The notes under the pieces are model-generated. The model made no database searches. It was given only the letters and a program-made list of their open reading frames with translations, and was not told the origin of the DNA. DNA of 44,806 nt from Helochares maculicollis (lineage: Eukaryota > Arthropoda > Insecta > Coleoptera > Hydrophilidae): contig JAWQRO010000279.1 of the NCBI GenBank assembly GCA_033557835.1, positions 1 to 44,806 of the forward strand, in the 5' to 3' direction. Positions 35,124-44,806 of the stretch are shown piece after piece. Every line of letters begins with the position of its first letter. Position 1 is the stretch's first letter. The translations under genes and the position numbers were made by a program.

Positions 35124-36172
35124 AAAGTTCGTTTTGTTGTCATATTCGCTTAGTTGTTTACGAATTAGTAGCATACTTCTTTTTCGTGTTAAACATGTCG
35201 AGTTTTGAGCCAAGTAAAGAGCAATTGGGGTATGTAATGATTTTCTTGTTCAATCAAAAGTAGTGATTTTAATGTTATTGACAAAGAACGTGAAAATCGA
35301 CCAAAAAAGTTTGAAGACGACAAATTATAAGCTTTGTTCGACAAAGACGATACACAAACACAACAAATGATGGTGGAGCCGTTGAGTGTCACTCGGCAAG
35401 CCATTTCCGATCGCCTGAAAGCCATAGGGAACATTTAAAAGGTTGGAAAATGGGTTCTGCAATTACTGAACTAACGACAGATGGAAAGACGAAAAACTGT
35501 GTGCAAAATGCTGCATTTACAACACAACAGAAAAGGTTTTTTGCATCGAGTTGTAACTGGCGATGAAAAATAGATATGTTTTGAGAATTCCAAACGTAAA
35601 AAATCGTGGGTAACGCCAGGACAACCATCAACATTGAGCACAAAGCCGGATTTTTTTGGGAAAAGGACAATGCTGTGTATGTGGTGAGGTTAGAAGAGCT
35701 TCTCAAATCCAGTGAAATAGTTCATACCATCTCCTACCGACAACAAATGATCAATTTACACCTCGCATTGATTGAAAAACGCCCAGAATGGACTCGAAGA
35801 CACAGCAAACTCATTCTGCAGTATGACAACGCAACATTCAGCCAAAGCGGTCAAAGAAACGATTTCTTCGCTTGGTTGGGAACTCCTACCTCACCCGCGG
35901 TATTCACTAGACCTGGCGCCTTCTCATTATTACCTCTTCTCATCAATGGGATACGCACTGGCTGAGCAACACTTTAAGACTTTCGAGGATCTACAAAAAC
36001 GGTTCTATGAATGGTTATCAATGAAAGTTGAAACTTTCTTTTGGAATGGTATCCATAAATTGCCCGAGACATGGATAAAATGTGCAAAAAGCGAAGGCTA
36101 ATACTTTGAATAAAAACTCTTTTACCATTGCTCTTAAATAATTGCATATTTTTCATGAACAAAACGACATTT
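35124..36172 (+). mobile_element. Mariner element, family 2, decayed (copy C2)
   Basis: The terminal repeats AAAGTTCGTTTTG (35124) and, on the complement, AAATGTCGTTTTG (ending 36172) are flanked by TA at 35122-35123 and 36173-36174, so the boundaries are well defined (1049 bp). The transposase starts at ATG 35196 (MSSFEPSKEQLGYVMIFLFN). It has lost about 100 bp between FNQK and FNVIDKE relative to C1. Later blocks are WVTPGQPST, QYDNA, SSLGWELLPHPRYS and the C-terminal GIHKLPETWIKCAKSEG. The third catalytic Asp is His here (APSHYYLF). Frameshifts are present, so it is inactive. Confidence 0.9.
35196..36101 (+). pseudogene. Mariner transposase, family 2 (copy C2), broken
   Basis: Broken transposase of copy C2. 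The N-terminal frame ends at TAG after FNQK. The helix-turn-helix remainder, catalytic core and C-terminus are spread over three frames, with the C-terminal frame open at 35772-36101. Loss of the third catalytic Asp (Asp to His), an internal deletion and several stops rule out activity. Confidence 0.85.
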
Positions 36173-36239
36173 TAAACATGCGCACCTGGTAATACTAATT
36201 AATAAGAAAGGTAATTAGATGACATCAAAAATTACCGAC

Positions 36240-36720
36240 CAAAGAGTTTGTTGTTAGACGTATATTAGATTCAGGAAAAATCATCCTAAACGGCTTAAAA
36301 TACACTCCAGATTCTATTCAGCGAAAAGAAAAAGCAGGTTTTTGTAGTGAGTTTAGCGCCATAGATCACATTCAAAATGTCACAGAAGAAATCTGCAGAA
36401 CAAAAGAACATACTCTTCTGCTGTCAATAACTTCCATTGACTTTCAAAAGGTGTTTGTCTTAATTCTTCATGGGGTAATAATAGAAACCCTAACAATGCC
36501 AGATATATACAAAGTTTGCATTGAAATGTAGTGGAATACATTCAATCAGTTAAACTGGAAAATTAAGGGACTAAAAATTAATGGTGCGATACTTAAAAAC
36601 CTTCAGTTGACAGATGACATACTTCTTATAGCTAATACTCCAAACAATTTTAAGCTTGCGCATCTGGTACTTGATAAGAAATTATGTATCAGGCCAAGCA
36701 TGCCTGTGTCATAAATAAGG
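36240..36720 (+). pseudogene. LINE reverse-transcriptase fragment (RTE-like)
   Basis: The plus strand reads part of a non-LTR reverse transcriptase: KAGFCSEFSAIDHIQ (like QAGFRxGxSTIDHI), then LLLSITSIDFQKVF (like LYLAFIDFEKAFD), then IKGLKINGAILKNLQLTDDI and LLIANTPNNFK (like GIxINGxxLxxLRFADDIVLIA). The catalytic YADD/FADD appears as LTDD at about 36606-36617. The RQGD block between them is deleted or unreadable, and stops are present. It lies about 70 bp after mariner C2. Confidence 0.75.
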
Positions 36721-38540
36721 AAATAGTACAAGGAAAATGTCGCGGATTGATTGAAAGCATGGCTTGAAAAAATTAAATTCTTATAATTAATCGAGGCTTG
36801 CATATTTCCGAGAGTGATTAGAAGAAACCACTTTTTATTTTAACATTAAAGTATAGACTAGATTCTATGTGTCTGGGGTCTGAATTTAAAGTTGGAAACT
36901 GCAAAATCTGCAGATACTAGTTTGTAGAGTTAATACTAAATTTTGGGAATTCAAGCAAGATTTTTTGCTATTAAGTAACAGAAAAGTTTCATTCTTAAAG
37001 ATCCTCAGAAGATTACCCCAACTATGGTTTTCTCGCAAACATTTGTCTGCCTTCTTACGTTATTTCGACTACTTTTATGTTATGTGACTGTTTCAATCCA
37101 GTTACCTTTTTTCACTTTTGCTCGTTATATCTTTTGATCCAACATTTTTCTAATCTACTATCTAATACGAGGGTTTTTATTCTACACACTATTATTTTTC
37201 CTGTATCCTTCGTCATTTTTTGTTTCCATAGTTTTCCATGTTGTTTATGTTGTATTATCCAGGTTTAACTTGCATAAATTTTTCTTGGTTCTTTTGCAGA
37301 CTAATTTACTCTTTATTTGATCTGTTATTTGATCAGTGAGTGTTTGATTAAGAAAATAGACATATTTTTTGTTCTCGTTTCGGGATTAAAGTTTCAAATT
37401 TTAACCAGTAAATCTAAGTTCTACATTGAATCTGAAATCCTGAATTATTGAATGTATGCAATCAGAAAATTGTAGGAACCTAACATTGTTTAGACTTTTC
37501 AATTTCTAGTTAGACTTTCTGATCTTAGCTGTGAATAAAATTAGACAAATTGAACAGATGAAGTCAGATCTCTCATATTTCATTTACAAAATCTTAAGTT
37601 TTGCATCAGTAACATCTAAATAAAAATTTCAATTGGGATTGGAATTTTAGAAATTGTTTGATTTGGGATTTATAAATGTTAGCAATTAACGTATTAATGT
37701 ACTTAATAGGAAATACTAATCCTTTTGGCGAGACGTAAAGATAAAATATATATCTATAATGTGAATAAAAATATGGACTTTAAAAATGCTCATTGCATCT
37801 GAAGTGCATAATTAAGTTGTGTTTGCTGTAAAGTTGCGCCATTAATTACTGTACCAAATGATAAAGTTAAGCCAATTGTAAGTATTAGATAAATTTGCCA
37901 ACTCTTTTTTTGCCTATTGATACAGGATCAGTAGAATATTAAATAAAATTAAATAATATACTTCAAGGTGACCGAAACAGCGAAAGAGCTATTGGTCATG
38001 CTTCTGATTTTATATTAATAGCTGGTGAAAAAAATGACTGCGCCTAGAAATGATGAAATGTCATCAAATGATAAAATAAGAATTTCAAGACTAACAGATT
38101 AGTTTAAATTTGCGCGAAAGCTGTTCAGACCAGCTGTTACTATAGAGTCTTGGATGGATGGATTTGAGAGATCAGCACAAATCCAGTAAAAAGGCTTATG
38201 TACTGCGAAATGGAGCAAAAATTAGAATTTAAAAATTGTGTTTTTTTTATAATTTATGAGCGACTAGAATTTTAGTTCGGGAATTTTCAGTTTGCTATTA
38301 GTTACTTAAAATTAGAAAACTACTTACGATTTACTGAAAGCGAAATACAATCGAAGCAATCACTTAAATTGTGTAAGTAATAAAAAATATACGGTTTAAT
38401 TGAAAAATATGAAGAAGTTGTTATTTTTATATTAATTTGCAGCTTGATCTTTTTCATAAGGAAATGTTATGATATTCTGGTATTTTAAATTAAATGCTAG
38501 GCTGCCCAAAATTATAGTTAAGCAAGGTCAAGATTTTGAA
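36721..38540. other. Intergenic upstream of the second cuticle gene
   Basis: AT-rich. A possible LINE relic lies at about 37960-38170: ILQGDRNSERAIGHASDFIL followed by IAGEKNDC resembles a compressed RT core (QGD, then YADDFILIAE), and KLFRPAVTIESW follows like IRPVxTYxSxTW. This is weak and given at low confidence. No gene recognised. Confidence 0.35.
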
Positions 38541-38860
38541 TTAAGTTAGTTCAGATCGACCAAATAACACACACTGTACGGTGTAAACAAGCGGATCCGT
38601 TGCAGAGATGAAATTGAAATCGGGGACCTGAAGGTCGCGAACTGTACACAATAAAAAGAAATTAGGTAAAATCGGCTCTGCTGGCGCTGTGTGTCCACAC
38701 GGAGGAAGAGAAAAGTGGGGCTGAAATTACCGGAATTGTGTAAACGGTTCCCAGATCGTAAAGTCCAGGGTAGTGTCGAAAGAGTGGGGTTTTTAGAATC
38801 TGATGGTACAAGGTATAAATAATTCTAAAGAGTCTCATCTCTTTCATATTGTTATCAGAG
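38522..38860 (+). promoter_or_regulatory. Promoter region of the second cuticle gene
   Basis: TATAAATAA at 38814-38822 lies about 90 bp before the ATG at 38905, with TCAGAG near 38855 as a possible initiator. Upstream, GCAAGGTCA at 38522-38530 and TGAAGGTCG near 38630 each resemble the FTZ-F1 consensus (YCAAGGYCR) with one mismatch. FTZ-F1 is a known regulator of insect cuticle genes. The TATA box is well supported; the receptor sites are suggestions. Confidence 0.6.
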
Positions 38861-38904
38861 TGTTGAGTGACTTTGCGGATACTCCATACATACACAATAC
38901 CATC

Positions 38905-40722
38905 ATGAAATTCATAGTAAGTATACAAAAGTGCGGGGAAAATTCTTCGACCGGGTGATAAATTTTCTGCTTTAGATGCAACAACGGTTTTTTTTTAATT
39001 TACGTGGTCGGCTAGACCATAAAGAGCATTACGACTAGATTTTTGCCTATTTTCTGCTGGGTATTACCATTAGATTTTTTCAAGGATTTGCCGTTTTTCA
39101 TATGAGGGAGACAATTCCTTAATGGACTTTGGGTGCCCCAAATTTTCTAAATCGGAAGTGCGATTAAAAAACCAGTGTTCAAAGGATAGTGAAATGAATG
39201 CACCTGGGAGAAAGTGCAATAACTTGCTAAAAACGGTGGGCGTAGGCTATTGTTTTGAAGATTCACCGGCATATAATTTTATGCGCTTGCGGATAGTTCT
39301 ACGGTTTATCAAATTTATCTGGTTGTTCGGTTTTCTTTGCGAGCGCCTGCTTTGTTACGCAAATATAAATTACAATTCAAAGTCGTATTAACAGCTGTTA
39401 AGCGGATAGTAAAATATGAATTGGCCAATTTAATAGTCATTGACAAAGATTAACAATTAGCACTTCTTAAAAAACGTGGCATTATGCACGGAAAAAAATA
39501 TACAACGTAAATCCACAGACTAAATCCGGCTTAACATTTCATTTTCAGAGGTTAAAAGCATCCGAAATCATAATGACGAAAGTTCTTGTCTATTTTCCGC
39601 AATATATCAGTATGTTTATGTTAATTCCACCTGTTGTAGTAAAGGCGTAGGAGGCAGAATGTAAATTTTACTAAAAGTGTATTTAATTACGTGGCCGAAA
39701 ATGTAAAAAAATATGTTGACAATATAATGTAAATATGTTTTTGTTACTTAATTCATTCATAATTCAAGCGTAGTGAGTCGCCAATAAAACTCTATTATCT
39801 ATAAATAAAGAAAACGCACCTGAAAATTATAATTTTAGCTGGTTTTCCTTGCTAAGCTCAAAGAAAAATGTATTCTCTACGCGGCTTCGCCTTAATGAAC
39901 TAACGTTTAGCGTATGTCCTCTTTTAATAAATAATAATGAATTTACGTAATGCACGTGTTGATTAATATCCAAATAAAATACTATAGGTAAATCATTAGG
40001 TCTACGGTTTATTGTTAATGCAATATGTGCTACATTGTGATTTTCAGTGAGGTAACTCAGCGTTAAAGGTTAAGTTGTTGAAACCGTTTCGAGATGTTGC
40101 CTCTCAAGCTAAGCGTGGAAATATTGCGAATGATTGAGTCTTCATATGTTAAATTTTTTCAGGTGCTGGCATTTGCCCTTTTCGGCTTGACTCTTGCTGC
40201 TCCGCAAGGACCAACTCAAGAGCCCATTCCTATTTTGAGGCAAGAACAAGAAGTCAACCATGATGGCTCCTACCAATACAGGTATACCACAATCCTAACA
40301 AGTAGAAAAATCTTAACCACAGCAACTGAACGAACTAACTATGCATACAATCAACCGCAATTCGAGCGATTTCACGGAAGTTGTTTTGAATTTTACAAAA
40401 TAAAGCAATCGTCTTGCAGAATATCAATTTTAATTGCAAATTCGCTTTCAGCTTTGAGACTGGTAATGGTATAGCCGCCGAAGAAAAAGGATTCCTGAAA
40501 AACGCTGGCCAGCCGGAACAGGAAGCTCAAGTGGCGCAAGGTGAAGTTAAATACACAGACCCAGAAGGAAACGTGATACAATTGTCCTACATCGCTGATG
40601 AAAATGGATTCCAGCCGCAAGGCAGTCATTTGCCTACGCCTCCTCCAATCCCACCAGCGATCCAAAAAGCCCTGGAGTATCTTGCTTCGCTCCCATCAAC
40701 CCCTGAACCAAACTCACGATAA
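38905..40722 (+). CDS. RR-1 cuticular protein, 133 aa, three exons
   Basis: Proposed join: 38905-38916, 40163-40281, 40452-40722. Introns are phase 0 (GTAAGT to TTTTTTCAG) and phase 2 (GTATAC to CTTTCAG), total 402 nt. Residues 1-16 (MKFIVLAFALFGLTLA) form the signal peptide, split after residue 4 by the 1.25 kb first intron. Residues 17-34 are a short Pro/Gln/Glu linker. Residues about 38-103 are the chitin-binding Rebers-Riddiford domain of RR-1 type: DGSYQYSFETGNG, GFLKNAG, YTDPEGN, IADENGFQPQGSHLPTPPP. The tail is about 22 residues. Size and layout fit the small RR-1 endocuticle/larval cuticle proteins (Lcp65/Cpr47E/Cpr49A-like in Drosophila). The product should be secreted and bind chitin in soft cuticle. 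The intron inside the domain falls at the same Ser codon as in the large gene upstream, which supports common origin. Confidence 0.93.
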
Positions 40723-41010
40723 ATTCACTCTCATCAGTTAGGCAAACACACAACACAATTATCACAAAATGATATTATATACATGCTGCCAATTTTATGT
40801 TATTTTTATTAATTAGTTATTATGTATGTATTATATTTTTTTAAATGTTATTTTATAATGTATATTTTTATTATTGAACGCACAAAATTACAGCGCATAG
40901 GCAGTATCATCCACTATTGTATTATATTCACTATTACTAGTTTTATTTTGACATGTAGAACTTGCAGTATGCGCTGCGTTTGTGCCAAAAATTAATAAAA
41001 ATATGTTTTT
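40723..41010 (+). terminator. 3' UTR and poly(A) signal of the small cuticle gene
   Basis: AT-rich sequence after the TAA. The best poly(A) signal is AATAAA at 40994-40999. This signal lies inside the first unit of the ~310 bp tandem repeat that follows. Confidence 0.6.
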
Positions 41011-41740
41011 ATTTTTAAATGGGCTCTATCATTTTCATGTCCTGTAGGCTTCCATTTCTACTGTTCAATACTCCTGCTTGAAATTTCAGTTTGTTGCCAG
41101 ATTTTAAAATTCTATTTCAATTCAATTTACTCGGTTCCACTAAAAGTAATCAGAGTATTTCTATTTGGAAATCTTCCACTAAATTATAAGCCCAGTTTGT
41201 GGTATAAATAGTAGGGAGCGAGGAATTCATTTTAGTACTGGAAACTATATGTAATGCAAGCCATTGCATTGCAGTATACCTTACGTTCGTGCTAAAACTG
41301 AATAAAAATCTGTTTTTATTTTTAAATGGACTCTATCATGTTCATGTCGTGGAGGTTTCCCTTTCTAATGTTGAACAATTTCATTCCTGCTTGAAATTTC
41401 AGTTTTTTGCCAGATTTTACAATTATACTTGAATTCAATTTACTCGATTCCAGTAAAAATAGTCAGAGTAGTTCTATTTGGAAATCTTTTACTAAATCAT
41501 AAGCCCAGTTTGTGGAATAAATAGTAGGGAGCGAGGAATTCATTTTAGTATTGGAAACGACATGTAATGCAAACCATTGCATTGCAGTATACGTTACGTT
41601 GGTGTCAAAAATGAATAAAAATCATATTCTGGTGATTTCTATTCCTACTGTTCAATAATTTCATTCCTGCTTGACTTATCAGTCTGTTGCTAGATATTTT
41701 AATTATATTTAAATATACTCAATTCCCTAAAAAGTAATCA
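40955..41740. repeat. Tandem repeat, about 310 bp unit, 2.5 copies
   Basis: The marker AATAAAAAT followed by TGTTTTTATTTTTAAATGG occurs at 40994 and 41301, and the AATAAAAATC start recurs at 41614, giving periods of 307 and 313 bp. Other shared blocks are CTATCATGTTCATGTC, CTGCTTGAAATTTCAG, AATAAATAGTAGGGAGCGAG and GCCATTGCATTGCAGTATA. Unit 3 has lost part of its start and is interrupted by the mariner at 41741. It resumes at 42747-42805 (TTCTACATACAAATCTT, then TGCAATGCAAACCATT). The first unit overlaps the 3' UTR of the small cuticle gene. Confidence 0.85.
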
Positions 41741-42746
41741 GAATTGTTCAAAAAGTTTTCGGTTCGAGAAGAAAGGGCGTTGCTAATGGCCTAAATGTGG
41801 TTTATGTTGGTACACTTTTCAAAAGAACGTATGTGAAGTTTCATTTCAAACTGTCAATTCATTGTTGGTTTACAAGCTATTAAGTATAGACTTGTTGCAA
41901 TTTTTTTTACATTGGAACAAATCAAGTATCGTTCAGCGCTTGAGTTTTTATTTTCGGAAGATTTAAAAGCAAAGGAAATTTTTGGACGAATGTTGAAAGT
42001 GTGTAAAGACTCTTCGCCTTCAATTGGTTCAGTAGAAAGATGGGTTGTTAAAGTTAAACATGGTTATACAAGTCTTGAAGATGATCCATGTCAAGGAAGT
42101 CCAAAAACAGCAAAAACATCAGATTTCGTAGAAAAAATACAGGATATCTTATTAGAAAATCGTTGAGTGACTGAAAGAGATTTAGTAGAAGTCCTACAGT
42201 AGACAACTCATTGGAAAGTGTAAGCAATATTTTGACTAAAATTTTTGGTTTCAGAAAGGTGTTAGCACAATGCGTGGGGGCATTTCGAAAATATAAAGTG
42301 GATTTTGTTTGTTGACTCTTCACTATGAATAAGACTTGACTAGAAATGGACCAAAAAGGTTTTTGGGATGCGAAAGTAGCTTTGCTTGTGGATTACCAGC
42401 AAACTGGTAAAACAATAAACTCTAAATATTATATATTAATTCAAGACAATGCACTGTGTCACAAGAGCATTCTGACAATGGCTAAAATCTATGAATTAAA
42501 GTTCGAACTGTTGAAACATCCACCGTATTCACTAGATTTTGCCCCTAGCGCTTTCCATCTGTTCCTAGACCTAACAAAAATCCTACGTCGAAAGTGATTT
42601 TCATCAAATGATGAGAATGTAGAAGCGTATTTTACAGTCGTTCCAGATTCTCACTTCAGGGATGGAATTCATAAATTGGAATCTCGTTGGAACAAGACCA
42701 TAAAATTGTGTTTGTCTTGTCGAACCGAAAAACTTATTAGACAACC
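41741..42746 (+). mobile_element. Mariner element, family 1, decayed (copy B)
   Basis: Terminal repeats are TTGTTCAAAAAGTTTTCGG at the left and, on the complement of the right end, GGTTGTCTAATAAGTTTTTC. TA follows at 42747-42748; the left TA is degraded. At about 1.0 kb it is shorter than a full mariner (about 1.3 kb), so the middle is deleted. It is inserted in unit 3 of the tandem repeat, since repeat sequence continues on both sides. It is the same family as copies at 6315-7517 and 29895-30266. Confidence 0.85.
41912..42725 (+). pseudogene. Mariner transposase, family 1 (copy B), broken
   Basis: The N-terminal frame 41912-42166 reads the helix-turn-helix domain: YRSALEFLF, SPSIGSVERWVVKVKHG, SLEDDPCQGSPKTAK. 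After stops, the frame 42346-42597 reads the C-terminal catalytic part: QDNALCHKS with the second Asp at 42445-42447, then HPPYSLDFAPSAFHLF. The position of the third Asp (42550-42552) is GCT, Ala, exactly 34 residues after the second. The segment with the first catalytic Asp is missing. Further on DGIHKLESRWNKTIK marks the C-terminus. It is inactive. Confidence 0.85.
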
Positions 42747-42805
42747 TAGTAATTCTACATACAAATCTTAATACTGAAAATCGACGTGCAATGCAAACCA
42801 TTAAA

Positions 42806-44806
42806 TAGAAAAGAGATTACTTTCTGATAAAACCATCACCCAATCTAACCTACGAGCATATCTTTGCGAATAATTCTGAGTCACAAAGTAAAAACAAACG
42901 TGTAGATATTTTCTTCTTTTTCTAATTTCTTTGAACTAAAAGACTGATCACAAGGTGTTTACAGCTTTCCTTCCCTTACTTATTTTCCTAAAATTTGGAA
43001 AAAGAACTTGCAAATTGGTCTTTTATGGCAATTGATAAACTGTTTATAAGTTAAACATGATGACTTAGCCTCCATTTTCTTTATTTCGTAGTGTTTAGAT
43101 GATAATACAACATATTCTATTTGACTAACAATTTTATATGGCTTCAATATTGTAAGTATATAACAATAATATTCAGCTTAGAGAGCAACTGAAAATAAAG
43201 AAAGCATAATATCTGTGTAATAGAAATCTCTTTAGTGGCAGTTTAATAAAGAACCGTGTATAGCAGAATATACATACAATGAATAGACGTGTATGGCACC
43301 TAGTACCTATTTGCCAAGTATATCTGATTTTTCAGTTACTTGGTGTATCTGAATCTCTTGCTTTTCCGTTTGTCTTGCGTTGACTACATACTTATATACT
43401 TTCAAATTCAGTATTCATTTATATACTGTATATGCCAATGCCAAGTTAGCTAATGTTTTTGAATTGGAATTAATTATCTTGAAAGTAGACTTTTCTACTT
43501 TGATCAATTCTCATTGTTAAGAAGTTGGTCTAATCTAGACATACGAGGAGGTCTTCGGCAGAAGTACATTCCAGCTGCCACAGTTCTGAGTCACATAATA
43601 AACACTGCTAAATATCGTGTAGTATATAGATGTTTTCTACTTTTTTTAATTTCTTTGGACCAAAGAATTGAAGGACTATTACAGCTTTCCTTTCTTTACC
43701 TTTTTTGTCTCTCTCAGTTTCAGATCAATTCTTAGTCGTTACATTTATTTCTAGGTATTGATGTTTTTGTTCTTGTACGGTGCCATTAACATTTTGTCCT
43801 AAAGTTGTAAGGATCCTTCATTTTTTCTCATTTTTACGCACTTTACGTCTTAGGTATTAATTAATCATGACTTCAAATCTCCAGTATTTGTCCTTTTTAA
43901 TTAGTTGTCGTCACATATTCTATAAATATATTCTGTCTTCAGCTATCACGTTTTGATTATTAGCGAAGGAAGTGTATATAAAAAGATAATTGGCAGCCCA
44001 TTTCATTATATTTTCTGTAATGTTAGAAACGGACAACTCTCTTGTGTTAGTGCCTTGGTCACCGGAAATTCTATCAAAATTTGGCCAACTACATTACTGG
44101 ACCTAGTGTCATCATACAGTTATTGCAGTTTTTAGTGTTTTAATAATTGGGAAACCATGATGGATTTGCTCCACCCTTCTTATAATTGTTTCTTTAAGTT
44201 CACGAGCAGAAAGTGATCTTACATCTATCTATTTTGTTTTGATAATCGGAGTAATAGGAAAAAAGCCAGGTTATATGCAGTCATTGTAATAGAAATGCAC
44301 CTATAATTTCTCTTTTTATAGATTGGCTTAATCCAAGCTATATTCTAGGGTTCCGGCAACAATTCTACATTTATAGTTATATTCATTATTGACGTATGGT
44401 ATCAAATTCACATCATCGGTCATTATCTTAAATATTTAAACACGCTACATATAAGCTATGTTATTGATATTTGCAATCAAGCTTTATTTAAGGCAGCAGC
44501 ACATTTTTCGTAAAATATTTTTATTTTAAGCTTGACATTTTTGTTATATATTTCATTATAAATATAATATTATAGTGTTAAGCTTTGAGAGCTACCGAAA
44601 CAAATATATTCAGCAACATAAAGACAATTGTTTGCTTAATTTATCCTTAATATTCATCTGATAGAAGGAAACATTTGTATACTACTGATAGCCTGTAAAG
44701 AGTGCAAGAGTTGTTTAAACACCATGACTATAATAGGTAACGTTCTTGCAAATAAAAATGAATAAAAAAACTAAAATGAGTAGCATTTAGCATTTCGTCG
44801 GATTAA
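42806..44806. other. Intergenic to window end; two diverged copies of an unknown repeat
   Basis: No gene recognised. The segments 42845-42990 and 43536-43710 are diverged direct copies; they share TTCTGAGTCACA, GTAGAT.TTTTCT.CTTT, AATTTCTTTG and ACAGCTTTCCTT in order. Frames 43514-43735 and 43953-44135 have no motif. Confidence 0.45.

Noticed and set aside
39122..39391. 89-residue plus-strand frame inside intron 1 of the small cuticle gene
   Set aside because: No motif, signal peptide or splice context; chance frame in an intron.
40094..40162. Upstream ATG frame leading into exon 2 of the small cuticle gene
   Set aside because: This is intron sequence ending in TTTTTTCAG. The start at 38905 has a TATA promoter and yields a proper signal peptide.

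Overview
The window is AT-rich, intron-containing animal DNA, almost certainly from an insect. Two spliced genes encode cuticular proteins with an RR-1 type Rebers-Riddiford chitin-binding domain. The rest is dominated by decayed transposable elements common in insects: mariner, piggyBac-like, Tigger/pogo-like, BEL/Pao and RTE-like LINE. A beetle or similar insect is plausible, but the order cannot be fixed from the sequence alone.

Layout. 1-535 is the end of a Tigger/pogo-like DNA transposon. 1989-3210 is a three-exon gene for an unrecognised 222-residue coiled-coil protein. 4911-5498 is a BEL/Pao remnant (LTR plus the last part of pol, minus strand). 6315-7517 is a decayed mariner and 7550-7855 a LINE tail, both minus strand. 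11887-19440 is the main gene: a TATA promoter, a three-codon first exon, and four further exons encoding a 539-residue Gly/Pro-rich RR-1 protein. 20810-21130 is a weak LINE relic, 21429-21795 a minisatellite, and 22379-23740 a broken piggyBac-like transposase. 23.8-28.7 kb holds no recognisable gene. 28725-30266 is a compound of two unrelated mariner remnants. 35124-36172 is a second copy of one of those families, followed by a LINE reverse-transcriptase fragment. 38814-41000 is the second cuticle gene (133 residues). Its 3' end runs into a ~310 bp tandem repeat whose third unit was hit by another mariner (41741-42746). The last 2 kb has only two diverged copies of an unknown repeat.

How the genes relate. 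The cuticle genes lie in the same orientation and share a start (a 3-4 codon first exon that ends inside the signal peptide). Both also carry a phase-2 intron at the same residue of the chitin-binding domain, so they are paralogues in an RR-1 cluster. A large Gly-rich RR-1 gene beside a short one recalls the Drosophila Cpr47E cluster, but that is an inference. Both products should be secreted by epidermis and bind chitin. The large one has low-complexity flanks on both sides of the binding domain and probably tunes extensibility of the matrix.

No CRISPR, operon, phage or RNA gene was seen. I found no clear new biological system. The points most worth a second look are the bipartite repeat architecture and possible intron-retention isoform of the large cuticle gene, the duplicated motif in its promoter, the uncharacterised coiled-coil gene, and the 3'-UTR-derived tandem repeat.
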